A stretch of 64,000 bases of DNA from positions 327,641-391,640 of the forward strand of contig NZ_HE997646.1 in the NCBI RefSeq assembly GCF_000312485.1. Direction: 5' to 3'. Shown piece after piece: positions 27,438 to 36,525 of this stretch. The position numbers were made by a program, and so were the translations under genes. Source of the DNA: Yersinia massiliensis CCUG 53443. Its GTDB lineage: Bacteria > Pseudomonadota > Gammaproteobacteria > Enterobacterales > Enterobacteriaceae. The notes beneath the pieces were generated by a model that was given only the letters and a program-made list of their open reading frames with translations, made no database searches and was not told where the DNA came from. The stretch's first letter is position 1, and each line of letters begins with the position of its first letter.

Positions 27438-29626
27438 TTGAAATCCAGAACACGACCATCAGCTAAGTTGGCCCGCAGGCTATGGGCTGCGATACCGTTG
27501 AACGCACGGTCAGAAAAATTGGCAATCAATACTGAGCCGTCGCTGAATGTCGTTTGTTGAACCCAACCTGCTGGATCTAACCAGCGAAAATCTGTGAGCC
27601 TCTTGTTCCAAAGTATTTGATGCAGAGGACGGAACTTAGCATCGGCTTTGATGATTTCAGGTAAACGCGCATTGAGGGTGCTACGACTGAGATTGAACAA
27701 TGGGGGCGTGTTGTATAACTGGCTGAGTAACTCACGCGTTGTTTTAACGTCACTAAATTTGAGGTTGTCGTAGGTCCAGTGATGAGTGCTGATGACCGAG
27801 TCATGAAAAACGGCCTGATACAAAGGAATACGATAACGTGGGTCAAACTCGACGGTAAGATAAGGTTGTTTCACCTTTGCTGGTTTAAAGAAGGTCGCTG
27901 GTTGAGCGTTGGGCCACCAAGCCCCTAGATAGTAAGGCGATTTTTTGTTCTGGCGCATGTCTTTATCGCCCCAGCCAAATCCCCAAGTCTCCATGCCGTG
28001 TGCAAACATGATGTGACGGGCAGTCACCGCATTACCGTCTTCAGATCCTAACGGTAATTTGAGCGTATTGCTGTACCAAGCCATACGAGCATTGCGCGCA
28101 TCGGCCATCTGAGCAGCGCCGGTAGGATGTTCGGGTTGGTAATCGTCTGACACCATGCCGGTGCCATCAACGTCGAGAAACAGGCTGTTTAGTCCAGCCA
28201 ATTTTGTTAATTCCTGCATACGTTGCTGCGAATAAGGGAGTACACAGCCGGGATTGAGGTAGTAACCCTCCCCACCAAAACCCGGTTTTTTGCTGCCATC
28301 AGCCTTTACTATGGCGCATTTTTCCCGAATTTCAGTCGGTAATTGGGCTGTCAGCCAACTGTCGTTGACACCCAGCGGAATGCCCGTGTCGTAGGAGTCA
28401 TAACTCGCGATTAGATAACCTGACTTTATCGCATTCGCGACGGCTTCTGGGTGTAGGAACTCAGCAGTCCAGTTATCCGTACCTAGCCATAATCTGGCTA
28501 AGCCTGCCTTATGCAATGATTCAATGACCGGCTTAGACAGCCCAAGCCCCCAGCTATCAGGGGAAGTCAGATAAGCGCCAAGCTGGGATTGTGCCAGTTG
28601 GCGTACTTTAACCGCTTGCTGCTGTTGTGCCTGTAGGAACGTATCCTGTTCCGGCGAAGCATTAAGGGGAACCTGTGCGACAAGCGCATTATTGATAGAT
28701 TCAATCAATGATTGCTGCTGCCAGCCTTCAGGCTCGCGCCCTTGCCATTGCTGCAACGCTTTTTTGGCTTCAGTATCCAAGTGCCGCCATAGGGCTGCCC
28801 CAGCGGGCGTTTGCAGATAACTCGCCAGCCCTACCCAATCTTTCACATCTTCCTGCGCCAGCAACATACTGCCCCACAGATAGATATGCGTTGCACCTAT
28901 CAGTTTTTTGCCCTCAGGCGCTATCTTGATCTTATCTTCCAGCGAACTGAACTGGCCGCTTTGTTGCAGGTACTCACAATAACGTATCGCACCGGAGAGT
29001 GGCGTGGTGCCAACATGCAGTAAAACCTCGAAAGGTTGCTGCTGGTTAAAGCGATTAAACTCATGGTTGCTTTGCATCTGTAAATGCTTGTCAGCCTGAC
29101 TGAAAGTGACCTGATTACTAAAGGGAGTGAGGAGTAGCCAACTGTAGAATTTCCCGTTCTGTTCTTGGCTCCACAGTGGCAATTTCAGATCAAAGTTCGT
29201 GTCTAGTGGGGTCTGCTCGTCAACCAGATAGGATTGCCAAACGGGGCTATCAAGGGGAATTCGGCTGCCTTCCCCCAGAGGAAGCAACAGCACTTTGGCT
29301 TGTGAAGGTAAGCTGAACCAGCTCAGTATTTGTGGTTGCTCGCTACTGAAGCTTAAACGAAGGTCATCACCTTCCAGTTTAGCGCTAACATGCATACGGT
29401 GCTGCGGCCAGTACCAGTTTGCCAAGACAGCGGAAGAGGTTAACTCACTCACTTTTTGTGATGTTTGAGGCGAGTTTACCACTGCATCGCCAGCACTAAT
29501 TTGGAGTGTTGCGGGATCAATATCGAACAGTGCCGTCCCTTGTTGTAACCGAACGGCACTCGCGGGTAAGCAATAAAACAGAAAGAGGCTGGCGAGCGAA
29601 GCAATACATAAACAAGACTTTCTCAT
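27431..29626 (-). CDS. Exported glycoside-hydrolase-like protein (GH101/DUF5696-like)
   Basis: A 731-residue protein with a signal peptide (MRKSCLCIASLASLFLFYCLPASA) from ATG 29626. The N-terminal half is beta-rich; the C-terminal half (about 360-700) looks like a TIM barrel, with LNSLFLDVDGTGMVSDDYQPEHP (a candidate catalytic Asp), HIMFAHGMETWGFGWGDKDM and FHDSVISTHHWTYDNLKF. These resemble GH101-like glycosidases, but I cannot name the substrate. It follows chbG on the same strand by 163 bases, which suggests an amino-sugar glycan target. Confidence 0.7.
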   Translation of the reverse strand: MRKSCLCIASLASLFLFYCLPASAVRLQQGTALFDIDPATLQISAGDAVVNSPQTSQKVSELTSSAVLANWYWPQHRMHVSAKLEGDDLRLSFSSEQPQILSWFSLPSQAKVLLLPLGEGSRIPLDSPVWQSYLVDEQTPLDTNFDLKLPLWSQEQNGKFYSWLLLTPFSNQVTFSQADKHLQMQSNHEFNRFNQQQPFEVLLHVGTTPLSGAIRYCEYLQQSGQFSSLEDKIKIAPEGKKLIGATHIYLWGSMLLAQEDVKDWVGLASYLQTPAGAALWRHLDTEAKKALQQWQGREPEGWQQQSLIESINNALVAQVPLNASPEQDTFLQAQQQQAVKVRQLAQSQLGAYLTSPDSWGLGLSKPVIESLHKAGLARLWLGTDNWTAEFLHPEAVANAIKSGYLIASYDSYDTGIPLGVNDSWLTAQLPTEIREKCAIVKADGSKKPGFGGEGYYLNPGCVLPYSQQRMQELTKLAGLNSLFLDVDGTGMVSDDYQPEHPTGAAQMADARNARMAWYSNTLKLPLGSEDGNAVTARHIMFAHGMETWGFGWGDKDMRQNKKSPYYLGAWWPNAQPATFFKPAKVKQPYLTVEFDPRYRIPLYQAVFHDSVISTHHWTYDNLKFSDVKTTRELLSQLYNTPPLFNLSRSTLNARLPEIIKADAKFRPLHQILWNKRLTDFRWLDPAGWVQQTTFSDGSVLIANFSDRAFNGIAAHSLRANLADGRVLDFNA

Positions 29627-29789
29627 GACTTTATTTGCACCACAATAGAATGGATTTAATCCTAGGCTACAGTGCAAATTATAAACTGCTCGTTAATAGC
29701 GTGGATGTAAATGGTGTTATTGCGTAGCTTCTTTATAGAAACACACGCTGAGTGATTCATTTATTATTGGCCGATAAGCGGGATGTCAT

Positions 29790-30551
29790 TCAACAATCCA
29801 AATAGGATCCTAATCGATAACCGCGTTGTTTGATAGCCTGTTTTAGCGCTGACGAGGTGAGAACATCGAGTTCACTCAGTCGCGGATAGCAGTAACCACT
29901 GGTCATCAGGGTTTTATCAACAAATGCCGGGTGGCACATCACTTCCAGCGAACGAAACCCTTGCTGATCCGCCAGATCCAATCGCTGTAAAAATGTTTGT
30001 TCCGAGAGATCTTCGCCATAAAAACCCGCATCAAACCAATCAGTGCTGCGTGGCTCATTGAGCGTAATGCCATGTTGCTGCGCTTCGTGACGATCAATAC
30101 GTAATGCGACTGACTTTTCGCGCGCAAAAGCCTCAACCAATGGATAAATTTGCGGCAGCATATGGACGTGGTGATGGCTGTCGATATGGGTTGGCGAGCG
30201 GTCAAAAATAGCAACAAATTGATCAAATTGGGCCGCGAGTTCCTGTGCGATCTCAGCCAAATTTAACGTGCCAGCTTCAGCACGTTGCCACAACACTTTG
30301 CTCAGTAGGCCATTGGCATCCACTAACGATGGCATGGCGGTTAATGACCGACCATAGGTCAACACAAAATGCATCCCAATAGGCAATGCTGGATTTTGCC
30401 GGCTCAACTCTGCTGCATGATGAATATCCGCACAGTTCATCATTGCAGTGGTCGATGAGACGATACCATGGCGGAATGCATCAATAATTCCATAATTTTG
30501 GCCTTTGCATAGACCAAAATCATCCGCATTAACAATAAGTAACTTTTCCAT
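29790..30551 (-). CDS. chbG: Chitooligosaccharide deacetylase ChbG
   Basis: YdjC-family enzyme that removes an acetyl group from chitobiose(-6-phosphate), a step needed for ChbR induction in E. coli. The metal and catalytic motifs [17 protein letters not shown] (residues 5-21) and [17 protein letters not shown] (about 117-133) are present, and the C-terminus ends [11 protein letters not shown] 30551 was chosen to match E. coli ChbG ([13 protein letters not shown]); the frame extends 16 codons upstream. Product 253 residues. Confidence 0.93.
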   Translation of the reverse strand: MEKLLIVNADDFGLCKGQNYGIIDAFRHGIVSSTTAMMNCADIHHAAELSRQNPALPIGMHFVLTYGRSLTAMPSLVDANGLLSKVLWQRAEAGTLNLAEIAQELAAQFDQFVAIFDRSPTHIDSHHHVHMLPQIYPLVEAFAREKSVALRIDRHEAQQHGITLNEPRSTDWFDAGFYGEDLSEQTFLQRLDLADQQGFRSLEVMCHPAFVDKTLMTSGYCYPRLSELDVLTSSALKQAIKQRGYRLGSYLDC

Positions 30552-30598
30552 CAATGGTGCCTTATATGCTATTCCGGTGAGTAAAATCTCACCGCACA

Positions 30599-31444
30599 CT
30601 AATCGGATAACGCCTCTCCGGCGCAGTGGAATTTCTTACGGTAGTTGCCTGGCGTAAAAGAGGTCAATTTCTTGAAGTTTTTGATAAATAACGTGGTATC
30701 ACTGTAACCCGCATCAAAAGCAATATCTGAGACTAAGTAGTTCGTCACTTCCAGTTGGGTTTTAGCAAAATTGATTCTGATCTCATTGATAATTTGCATC
30801 GGCGTTTTCTGGTAATAACGGCGCGTGGCGCGAGTCAGATACTCTTGCGTTTTGCCAGAAAGCTCAATCATATTCACCAAGGCTTTTTCGCCAAACATCG
30901 ATTTGTCGTGCATTTTGTCGATGCTCGTTTTTAACCACAAAGGAATATCGTCGTTGACCTCACTCTCTTTGTAGTGACTGATACGGTTGGTGACATAAAA
31001 GGTCAGTAACTCGACCAGCTCAGTGAGTTCATCTTGCCTAAAATGCGGGGCAGAAATCGCGGATTCGATATAAGAAAGAAAATCGCCTTTCAACCGATAA
31101 GCTTGCGAGGCCACAATGGGCCGTGATAGCAAATGAAAGTAGTGCTCTTCAAAAAAAGATTTACTAATGCCAACGTTCAATATACGCGTCGCGCCAAATT
31201 CATAAGCGCTTTTATGATGAGAACCGATAGGAATGAAAACAACATCACCACGTTCTAAAAAAACCCGTTTGCCATTAATCTCCTGATAGCACATTCCGGT
31301 GAGTATCAGCGTATATTCATAATAATCATGCTGATGCAGCCCCGTCGCACTCTCCGTTTTGTTATAGATAAACAGATGGAATTCTTTTCCGTTAAAAAAG
31401 TCTTTCTGACGTACTAACCTGACTTCCATCTTATTTACCTTCAC
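30599..31444 (-). CDS. chbR: Chitobiose operon regulator ChbR (AraC family)
   Basis: An N-terminal cupin-like sensor domain ([16 protein letters not shown], about residues 35-50) is followed by two C-terminal helix-turn-helix motifs ([27 protein letters not shown] and [32 protein letters not shown]). In E. coli ChbR represses or activates chb depending on inducer and NagC. Length 281 residues is normal. It lies between chbA and chbG on the same strand. Confidence 0.93.
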   Translation of the reverse strand: MKVNKMEVRLVRQKDFFNGKEFHLFIYNKTESATGLHQHDYYEYTLILTGMCYQEINGKRVFLERGDVVFIPIGSHHKSAYEFGATRILNVGISKSFFEEHYFHLLSRPIVASQAYRLKGDFLSYIESAISAPHFRQDELTELVELLTFYVTNRISHYKESEVNDDIPLWLKTSIDKMHDKSMFGEKALVNMIELSGKTQEYLTRATRRYYQKTPMQIINEIRINFAKTQLEVTNYLVSDIAFDAGYSDTTLFIKNFKKLTSFTPGNYRKKFHCAGEALSD

Positions 31445-31481
31445 TCTCTCGTTCGCAATAGCCGATACGTTGTACTAACGT

Positions 31482-31829
31482 TCAGTCTAATTTTTGGTGT
31501 AGTTCAATGAGTTCTGCAATTAACTCTCTGGCCAGCATCGCGTTCATTAAATGATCCTGTGCATGCACTAAGACTAATGTGACTCGAGTTTTTCCCTCAC
31601 CTTGATCGGATTCAATTAACTTGGTTTGAACCAGATGCGCTTCATTGAGTGCAAGGCGGGATTGCGCCATTAACGCTTCTGCTTGAGCAAAATCACCACT
31701 TTTAGCCTGCTTCAGCGCCTTATAAGCCAAGCTGCGAGCCTGTCCCGCGTTGATAATCAACCCCATGATGACATCTTCCATTTCATCTGTGGGTGGGACT
31801 TCATCAACGATTTTATCTAAATCAAACAT
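31482..31829 (-). CDS. chbA: Chitobiose PTS enzyme IIA
   Basis: Lactose/cellobiose-family PTS IIA. It accepts phosphate from HPr on a histidine; the candidate is H89 in VLVHAQDHLMNAM, a three-helix bundle motif. The N-terminal acidic extension MFDLDKIVDEVPPTDEMEDVI is like E. coli ChbA. Length 115 residues. It is separated from chbC by 132 bases carrying a terminator-like hairpin. Confidence 0.95.
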   Translation of the reverse strand: MFDLDKIVDEVPPTDEMEDVIMGLIINAGQARSLAYKALKQAKSGDFAQAEALMAQSRLALNEAHLVQTKLIESDQGEGKTRVTLVLVHAQDHLMNAMLARELIAELIELHQKLD

Positions 31830-31900
31830 ACTCTTGCTCCGTTAATTAAAATCATTTTGCCTTGCAATATCTCAACCCCATCAAGGTCAGTACAGGATAA

Positions 31901-31938
31901 ATAAAAAGTGACGGCGTTGGGGCTAAGCACACCGTCAC
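31901..31938 (-). terminator. Intra-operon hairpin between chbC and chbA
   Basis: On the minus strand GTGACGG and CCGTCAC form a 7-bp stem with a large GC-containing loop, followed by TTTTTAT. It is terminator-like and would attenuate transcription from chbBC into chbARG. Confidence 0.65.
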
Positions 31939-31961
31939 CCTTTGGTGATCACTCTCGCCGG

Positions 31962-33323
31962 CTAAAACTTCAAGCTATCAGCAATTTCTTCTTCACTCTC
32001 AGCCTGACGATCAATTTCGTTTTGTGCTTTATTAGCAATGATAACGAACGGCAGATACATCAGTGTAGCAATGCCCAAGTTGAACAAGCTTAATAACATC
32101 GCAGCAATACTGCCGTTGGTATTAAAGAATGCCCCCAAGCCTACAGGCATGGTCCATGGCGCAATATTGGTGATTGGCGGAATAAAACCTGTGTAGTAGG
32201 CAATCGAGGTAATAATTGCCAAGACCGGCTGAACCAGAATAAAGGGAATAAAGAACAGCGGGTTCATAATGACCGGTAAACCAAACAGGATAGGCTCGTT
32301 AATTTGGAAAATACTCGCTGGCGCACCCAATTTTGCCACCTGGCGGTAATCTGCACGACGTGACCCGATAAAGATAGCAATCACCAGCCCTAACGTTGCC
32401 CCAGTCCCGCCTAAGAAGATGTAGGAATCAACGAAAGGTTTAGCCCACATATGGAACTCTTTACCTGCGGCGACTGCTGCGGCAACCGAGCCATATTGGG
32501 TGTAGGTCGCGACGTTTTCTAGCGCAAACGGCATCATAATGCCACTTTCCAGCGCCGATAATGCCATCGCTCCGTGTATCCCGAAGAACCACAACAGCGA
32601 GGAACACATAACATATACCCACCCCACCACACTGCCCATTTTGGATAGCGGTGCTGAAATGGTGTCCATAATGATCTGGTGGAAGTTCGTGCCGTACAGC
32701 CCTAAGACGTAGGCCAAAACCCCCATGAAGGAAAGAATGATAAACCCTGGGATCAGCGCCGAGAAAGAGCGGGAAACGGACGTTGGCACACTATCCGGCA
32801 AGCGAATGATCCAGTTGCGGCGAGTGATAAAGGTAAAGACCTCAGCCACCACTAAGCCGATGATAATACCAGAGATAATATTCGCGCCACCTAACCAATT
32901 AGCCCCCACCGCATAGGCTTCTCCCACGCTATACGGCGTCACGGTCATAAAGGCGGCAATAGCCAGTAACGCCGCAGCAAGAGGGTCGACTCTCTTCTCT
33001 TCAGCTAAGGCCATGCTGATAAAGAACGGCGTCATTAACGACATAATACCGAGAGTACCGTTATAAACGTTGCCACCGATTGCTTTCAAGCCATTGAGCG
33101 TAGCGATGGTATCAGCATCAAGGCGCACGCCCATCGAGAAGAAGAATGACCCCTCACCAAAACTTAAAAACACGTTATTAATCAGAACGAACATCGCCCC
33201 TGTCAGGGTCAATGGCATCAGCCGAATAAACCCGTTCTTGATAGCATTGATATGTTGCTGTCTGCCAATCTTAATCGCAAAAGGCAAAATGGCCTTTTCC
33301 AGAGAATGAATAAATGCGCTCAC
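31962..33323 (-). CDS. chbC: Chitobiose PTS enzyme IIC
   Basis: Membrane channel component of the N,N'-diacetylchitobiose PTS, with about ten helices. The [21 protein letters not shown] segment (about residues 335-355) is the substrate-binding signature of the Lac/Cel IIC family, with Glu and Asn in place. Length 453 residues matches E. coli ChbC (452). It follows chbB by 10 bases. Confidence 0.95.
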   Translation of the reverse strand: MSAFIHSLEKAILPFAIKIGRQQHINAIKNGFIRLMPLTLTGAMFVLINNVFLSFGEGSFFFSMGVRLDADTIATLNGLKAIGGNVYNGTLGIMSLMTPFFISMALAEEKRVDPLAAALLAIAAFMTVTPYSVGEAYAVGANWLGGANIISGIIIGLVVAEVFTFITRRNWIIRLPDSVPTSVSRSFSALIPGFIILSFMGVLAYVLGLYGTNFHQIIMDTISAPLSKMGSVVGWVYVMCSSLLWFFGIHGAMALSALESGIMMPFALENVATYTQYGSVAAAVAAGKEFHMWAKPFVDSYIFLGGTGATLGLVIAIFIGSRRADYRQVAKLGAPASIFQINEPILFGLPVIMNPLFFIPFILVQPVLAIITSIAYYTGFIPPITNIAPWTMPVGLGAFFNTNGSIAAMLLSLFNLGIATLMYLPFVIIANKAQNEIDRQAESEEEIADSLKF

Positions 33324-33333
33324 AGTGCTCCCC

Positions 33334-33651
33334 TTATTGTTTTGCTTTTTTTATGGCAGCGACAGCCGCTTTTAATACCCCTAAACCGTCGACTTTGCCG
33401 TACAAGAGCGTATCGATCACTTCAACGGGCTTATGGGGGAACATTTTGGCAATTTCAGGCAACATGTAAGCGATTTGTGGCCCTAATAAGATCACATCAG
33501 CCTGAGCGCCATGTTCTGCTGCCATCGCTTCAGGGTAAGCATTGATAACGACAGGCACTTCATATTTCTCTGCTTGTACTTTCATCTTGGAAACCAGTAG
33601 CGAGGTAGACATACCGGCAGAGCAAAATAGATAAATTTTTTTCTTTTCCAT
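33334..33651 (-). CDS. chbB: Chitobiose PTS enzyme IIB
   Basis: IIB subunit that carries phosphate on Cys10 ([13 protein letters not shown]) and passes it to the sugar during transport. The C-terminal [18 protein letters not shown] segment is typical. ATG 33651 (MEKKKIYLF) matches E. coli ChbB; three extra codons are possible upstream. Product 105 residues. It is the first gene of chbBCARG. Confidence 0.95.
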   Translation of the reverse strand: MEKKKIYLFCSAGMSTSLLVSKMKVQAEKYEVPVVINAYPEAMAAEHGAQADVILLGPQIAYMLPEIAKMFPHKPVEVIDTLLYGKVDGLGVLKAAVAAIKKAKQ

Positions 33652-34241
33652 ACCCAACACCTTTTGATGTTCAAAAGAAACAAGTTATTTATATGCCAGT
33701 GCAATGGTGAATTCCCTTTATCTGTACCTTTTGATGCCCCTTGCCCAGCCCATTGTTTCTGGTTGTCGTCAGTATACGGCGTCGATAGCTAAGCCAGTAA
33801 TTCATTCTCGACAATAATCGTCTCTAATTGACTTTTGATCTTGATGCCCTTCACATTTCTCAGCGATTACAATGTGATGCTTATCGCAAAATTGTTATTT
33901 TTTTGCTCGGCGAATTAAGTTTAATTCATTTACATTTCATATGCTTATTTTTATTCGAGAAAAGTAGTCGACTAATCCTCGGCGGAAAAACCGTATTAAA
34001 ATCAGTGACGAGACAAATTAGTAATGCTTATTGGTTAGAGAATTATCCTAGCGAAGCTCTCACTCTCTGGCAGGGATTGAATGACCACGTTTTATGCGGG
34101 GTGAGTAAGATATTTTGACGCATCACATGTCCGACTCGTCATATTGAGAACACAAACACAGCGAACATTGACATCAGTATTAGCTGAATACCGCTTAATA
34201 TTCTAAAGTTAACAGGTGTTTACCTATTGAGGGAGCGACAG
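33652..34241. other. chbB upstream region (about 590 bases)
   Basis: Control region between chbB (minus) and the sugar dehydrogenase gene (plus). A CRP-like site TGTGATGCTTATCGCA (33873-33888) matches 9 of 10 positions in the two 5-base half-sites. Just beyond it, near 33893-33917, TTATTT and AATTAA flank a GC-containing core that could be a NagC site, but this is weak. A 96-codon frame at 33828-34118 lacks recognisable features and I do not call it. Confidence 0.5.
33873..33888. promoter_or_regulatory. CRP-like site upstream of chbB
   Basis: TGTGA-N6-TCGCA is one mismatch from the CRP consensus TGTGA-N6-TCACA. E. coli chb is CRP-dependent. The site is about 220 bases from the chbB start, rather far, so it would need a distal promoter. 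Confidence 0.5.
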
Positions 34242-35426
34242 ATGACGTTATTCGGCAATATCACACCAGCCCATCGACGCAGATTAATGGGCGTAAGATG
34301 GCAATCATCAACCTTGAAATTCGCAGTATCCGCATTATTCAGTTTGGTGATTTCAATGCCAGCCATTGCGGCGCCCGCGGTGACGGTAACGGAATTACAA
34401 CGCGGCTTAGATCATCCATGGTCACTGGCCTTCCTACCTGATGATGGCGGTATTTTAATTACCGAGCGTTCTGGGCAACTACGTTTGTGGCAACCAGGGA
34501 AAGCGATTTCAGCACCGTTAAAAGGGGTACCCACCGTCTATGCCAAAGGGCAAGGTGGCTTATTGGAAGTGGCGCTATCGCCTAAATTCTCTCAGGACCG
34601 CCGCGTATACCTCAGTTTTGCTGAAGCAGGAAAAGACGGAAAAGCAGGTACCGCCGTGGGCTATGGACGTCTTAACCCACAGGGCACAGCCATTGACGAT
34701 TTCACCGTATTTTTCCGTCAGCAACCCAAGCTATCAACTGGCAACCACTTTGGTGGAAAATTGGCTTTTGATGATAAAGACCATATTTTCATCACTCTAG
34801 GCGAGAATAATCAGCGCCCAACAGCTCAGGATCTGAGTTTGCACCAAGGTAAAATTGTTCGTCTCACACTCGATGGGAAAGTGCCGACAGATAATCCTTT
34901 TGCCAATCGTCCTCCGGCAAAGCCCGAGATCTGGTCCTATGGCCATCGTAATCCACAAGGGTTGGCCTTAAACCCTTGGAGTGGCGTGATGTGGGCAAAT
35001 GAACATGGTCCTAAAGGGGGCGATGAAGTGAATATCCCAGCGGCAGGAAAAAACTACGGCTGGCCGCTCGCGACCCACGGCGTGAACTATTCAGGCTTAG
35101 CGATTCCCGAAGCCAAAGGCACGCATGTCGATGGCACTGAGCAACCCATTTATTATTGGGAGAAATCACCTGGGATCAGTGGAATGGCTTTCTATGATAA
35201 TCCCCGTTTTCCAACTTGGCAGCATTCACTATTTATCGGTGCGTTAGCGCAAGAGGCATTAATTCGCCTGCAATTGGAAGACGATAAAGTGATTTCAGAG
35301 GAACGGTTGTTGGAAGACCGCGGTGAACGAATTCGCGATGTTCGCGTGGGGCCTGACGGTTATCTTTATGTCTTAACCGATGAGCGTGACGGTAAGTTGC
35401 TGAAAGTCGGCCTCGACACAAAATAG
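34242..35426 (+). CDS. yliI: PQQ-dependent aldose sugar dehydrogenase (YliI/Asd-like)
   Basis: Periplasmic PQQ-dependent quinoprotein of the soluble glucose dehydrogenase (GSDH) family. Six-bladed propeller motifs include LDHPWSLAFLPD, KLSTGNHFGGKLAFD, GENNQRPTAQD, GHRNPQGLALNP, NEHGPKGGDEVN and GKNYGWPLATHGVNYSG, nearly as in E. coli YliI. ATG 34242 was chosen because GAGGGA lies 7 bases upstream; this leaves about 22 residues before the signal segment LKFAVSALFSLVISMPAIAA. A later Met at 34287 is also possible. Product 394 residues, longer than E. coli (371) because of this N-terminus. Confidence 0.9.
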   Translation: MTLFGNITPAHRRRLMGVRWQSSTLKFAVSALFSLVISMPAIAAPAVTVTELQRGLDHPWSLAFLPDDGGILITERSGQLRLWQPGKAISAPLKGVPTVYAKGQGGLLEVALSPKFSQDRRVYLSFAEAGKDGKAGTAVGYGRLNPQGTAIDDFTVFFRQQPKLSTGNHFGGKLAFDDKDHIFITLGENNQRPTAQDLSLHQGKIVRLTLDGKVPTDNPFANRPPAKPEIWSYGHRNPQGLALNPWSGVMWANEHGPKGGDEVNIPAAGKNYGWPLATHGVNYSGLAIPEAKGTHVDGTEQPIYYWEKSPGISGMAFYDNPRFPTWQHSLFIGALAQEALIRLQLEDDKVISEERLLEDRGERIRDVRVGPDGYLYVLTDERDGKLLKVGLDTK

Positions 35427-35496
35427 CCAAATCTTAGCGCTTGTATTTGTACTACAATTATTCTGATTCTAACGAATGGCCATTGAGGGCTTTGTT

Positions 35497-35877
35497 ATGA
35501 CAGCAATAGATGTAATGTGGGTAGGATTGGGTGGCGGTATCGGTTCTCTTTTACGGTGGTGGATAGGGTTAGGCGTTGGAAAGATATATAAAGGCAATTT
35601 CCCACTCGGCACTTTTCTGATCAATATCTCCGGTGCATTTGTAATTGGCTACCTGAGTATTCTATTTAGCGTGGATTGGCGTGATCGTTACGGTGACTTC
35701 ATGAATGCAGCGATCTTAACCGGCATTTTAGGCGGCTATACCACCTTCAGTAGCATGCAATTAGATGCAGCAAAATTGGCGACTGCCCGCAGTCGAGCCA
35801 TTGCAGCCGGATATCTGATTATTTCTGTCGTGGTCGGTCTCATTGCCGCAGCATTCGGTGCTTGGTTAGCTTATTGA
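35497..35877 (+). CDS. crcB1: Fluoride channel subunit CrcB/Fluc (first of pair)
   Basis: Small four-helix membrane protein that exports fluoride. Family features: GGGIGSLLRWWIG, the conserved Asn-containing GTFLINISGAFVIGYLS and the GGYTTFSSMQLDA motif, whose Ser/Thr/Phe residues line the pore. ATG 35497 was chosen because GAGGG is 7 bases upstream; an in-frame ATG at 35476 adds seven residues. Product 126 residues. It is paired with a second copy 32 bases downstream, so the two probably form a heterodimer. No fluoride riboswitch is visible upstream. Confidence 0.92.
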   Translation: MTAIDVMWVGLGGGIGSLLRWWIGLGVGKIYKGNFPLGTFLINISGAFVIGYLSILFSVDWRDRYGDFMNAAILTGILGGYTTFSSMQLDAAKLATARSRAIAAGYLIISVVVGLIAAAFGAWLAY

Positions 35878-35909
35878 TCGAGTCACGGACTAATTCATAG
35901 GAAAATGCT

Positions 35910-36314
35910 ATGCCAAATCTTATTATTCTCGTCTTTGTTGGTGGGGCTTTTGGTGCCATGTGCCGTGAATTCATTATGCTATCAGTACCCAGATTAGCTG
36001 ATGGATTCCCGATGGATATCTTTGTCGCCAATATCATCGCGGCATTTTTATTAGGGCTAGCCACCTCTTTGTTTAAAAAAGATATTATTAATCAGTATGT
36101 GCATCTGATGGTCGGTACGGGGATTATGGGGGGACTTTCCACATTCTCCAGCTTTGTATTTGGTGCTGTGGAAATGATGAAAAACCCGACGGGCGTTTTG
36201 GTTTCAATCTGCTATTTGGTGATAAGTCTTATTGTCGGTTTTATTGCGGTCGAGCTGGGCTTAATGGTCGGGCCAAAAGAGAAGCCCAAAGATCCACAAG
36301 CCGCAGTTGAATAA
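35910..36314 (+). CDS. crcB2: Fluoride channel subunit CrcB/Fluc (second of pair)
   Basis: The second Fluc subunit, diverged from the first: [31 protein letters not shown] and [17 protein letters not shown] hold the family positions. In paired Fluc genes the two products insert with opposite topology and form a heterodimer, whereas single-copy Fluc is dual topology. The C-terminal tail is charged ([10 protein letters not shown]). Length 134 residues. Confidence 0.92.
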   Translation: MPNLIILVFVGGAFGAMCREFIMLSVPRLADGFPMDIFVANIIAAFLLGLATSLFKKDIINQYVHLMVGTGIMGGLSTFSSFVFGAVEMMKNPTGVLVSICYLVISLIVGFIAVELGLMVGPKEKPKDPQAAVE

Positions 36315-36380
36315 CGCCAATGACTTATTAATCCGCATAAAAAAACACCCGAGATAGCTGATAAAGTGCTCATTGCACGG

Positions 36381-36470
36381 AGGACAAGCAGATCGTAAAG
36401 ACGCCGTAAAATCATCCCTGATGGCTCGAACCATCCTTGGTGCGGACGCTTTACTCTTCTGCCTGCCCTC
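36381..36470. repeat. Large imperfect palindromic element (YPAL/REP-like)
   Basis: Nested inverted repeats: GATGG-ctcgaa-CCATC (36420-36435) is the apex. GTAAAGACGCCG (36395-36406) faces CGGACGCTTTAC (36443-36454). Outer arms continue to about 36381 (AGGACAAGCAGA) and 36470 (TCTGCCTGCCCT). The whole could fold into one long hairpin between the convergent crcB2 and kch genes. It resembles miniature palindromic elements described in Yersinia, but I cannot verify the family here. Confidence 0.65.
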
Positions 36471-36525
36471 ACCGTTCGAGGTCGAGTCATCTGTGTTTGT
36501 CAGCATTGACTCGTTCAGAACGGCA

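Noticed and set aside
33828-34118. 96-codon frame in the chb upstream region
   Set aside because: No recognisable domain; overlaps a CRP-like site. I treat the region as regulatory.
35427-35496. Possible fluoride riboswitch before crcB1
   Set aside because: The intergenic space is under 75 bases and shows none of the conserved crcB-motif segments.
36212-36506. Two overlapping minus-strand frames across the crcB2 end
   Set aside because: They cover the palindromic element and the crcB2 3' end and have no protein-like signature.
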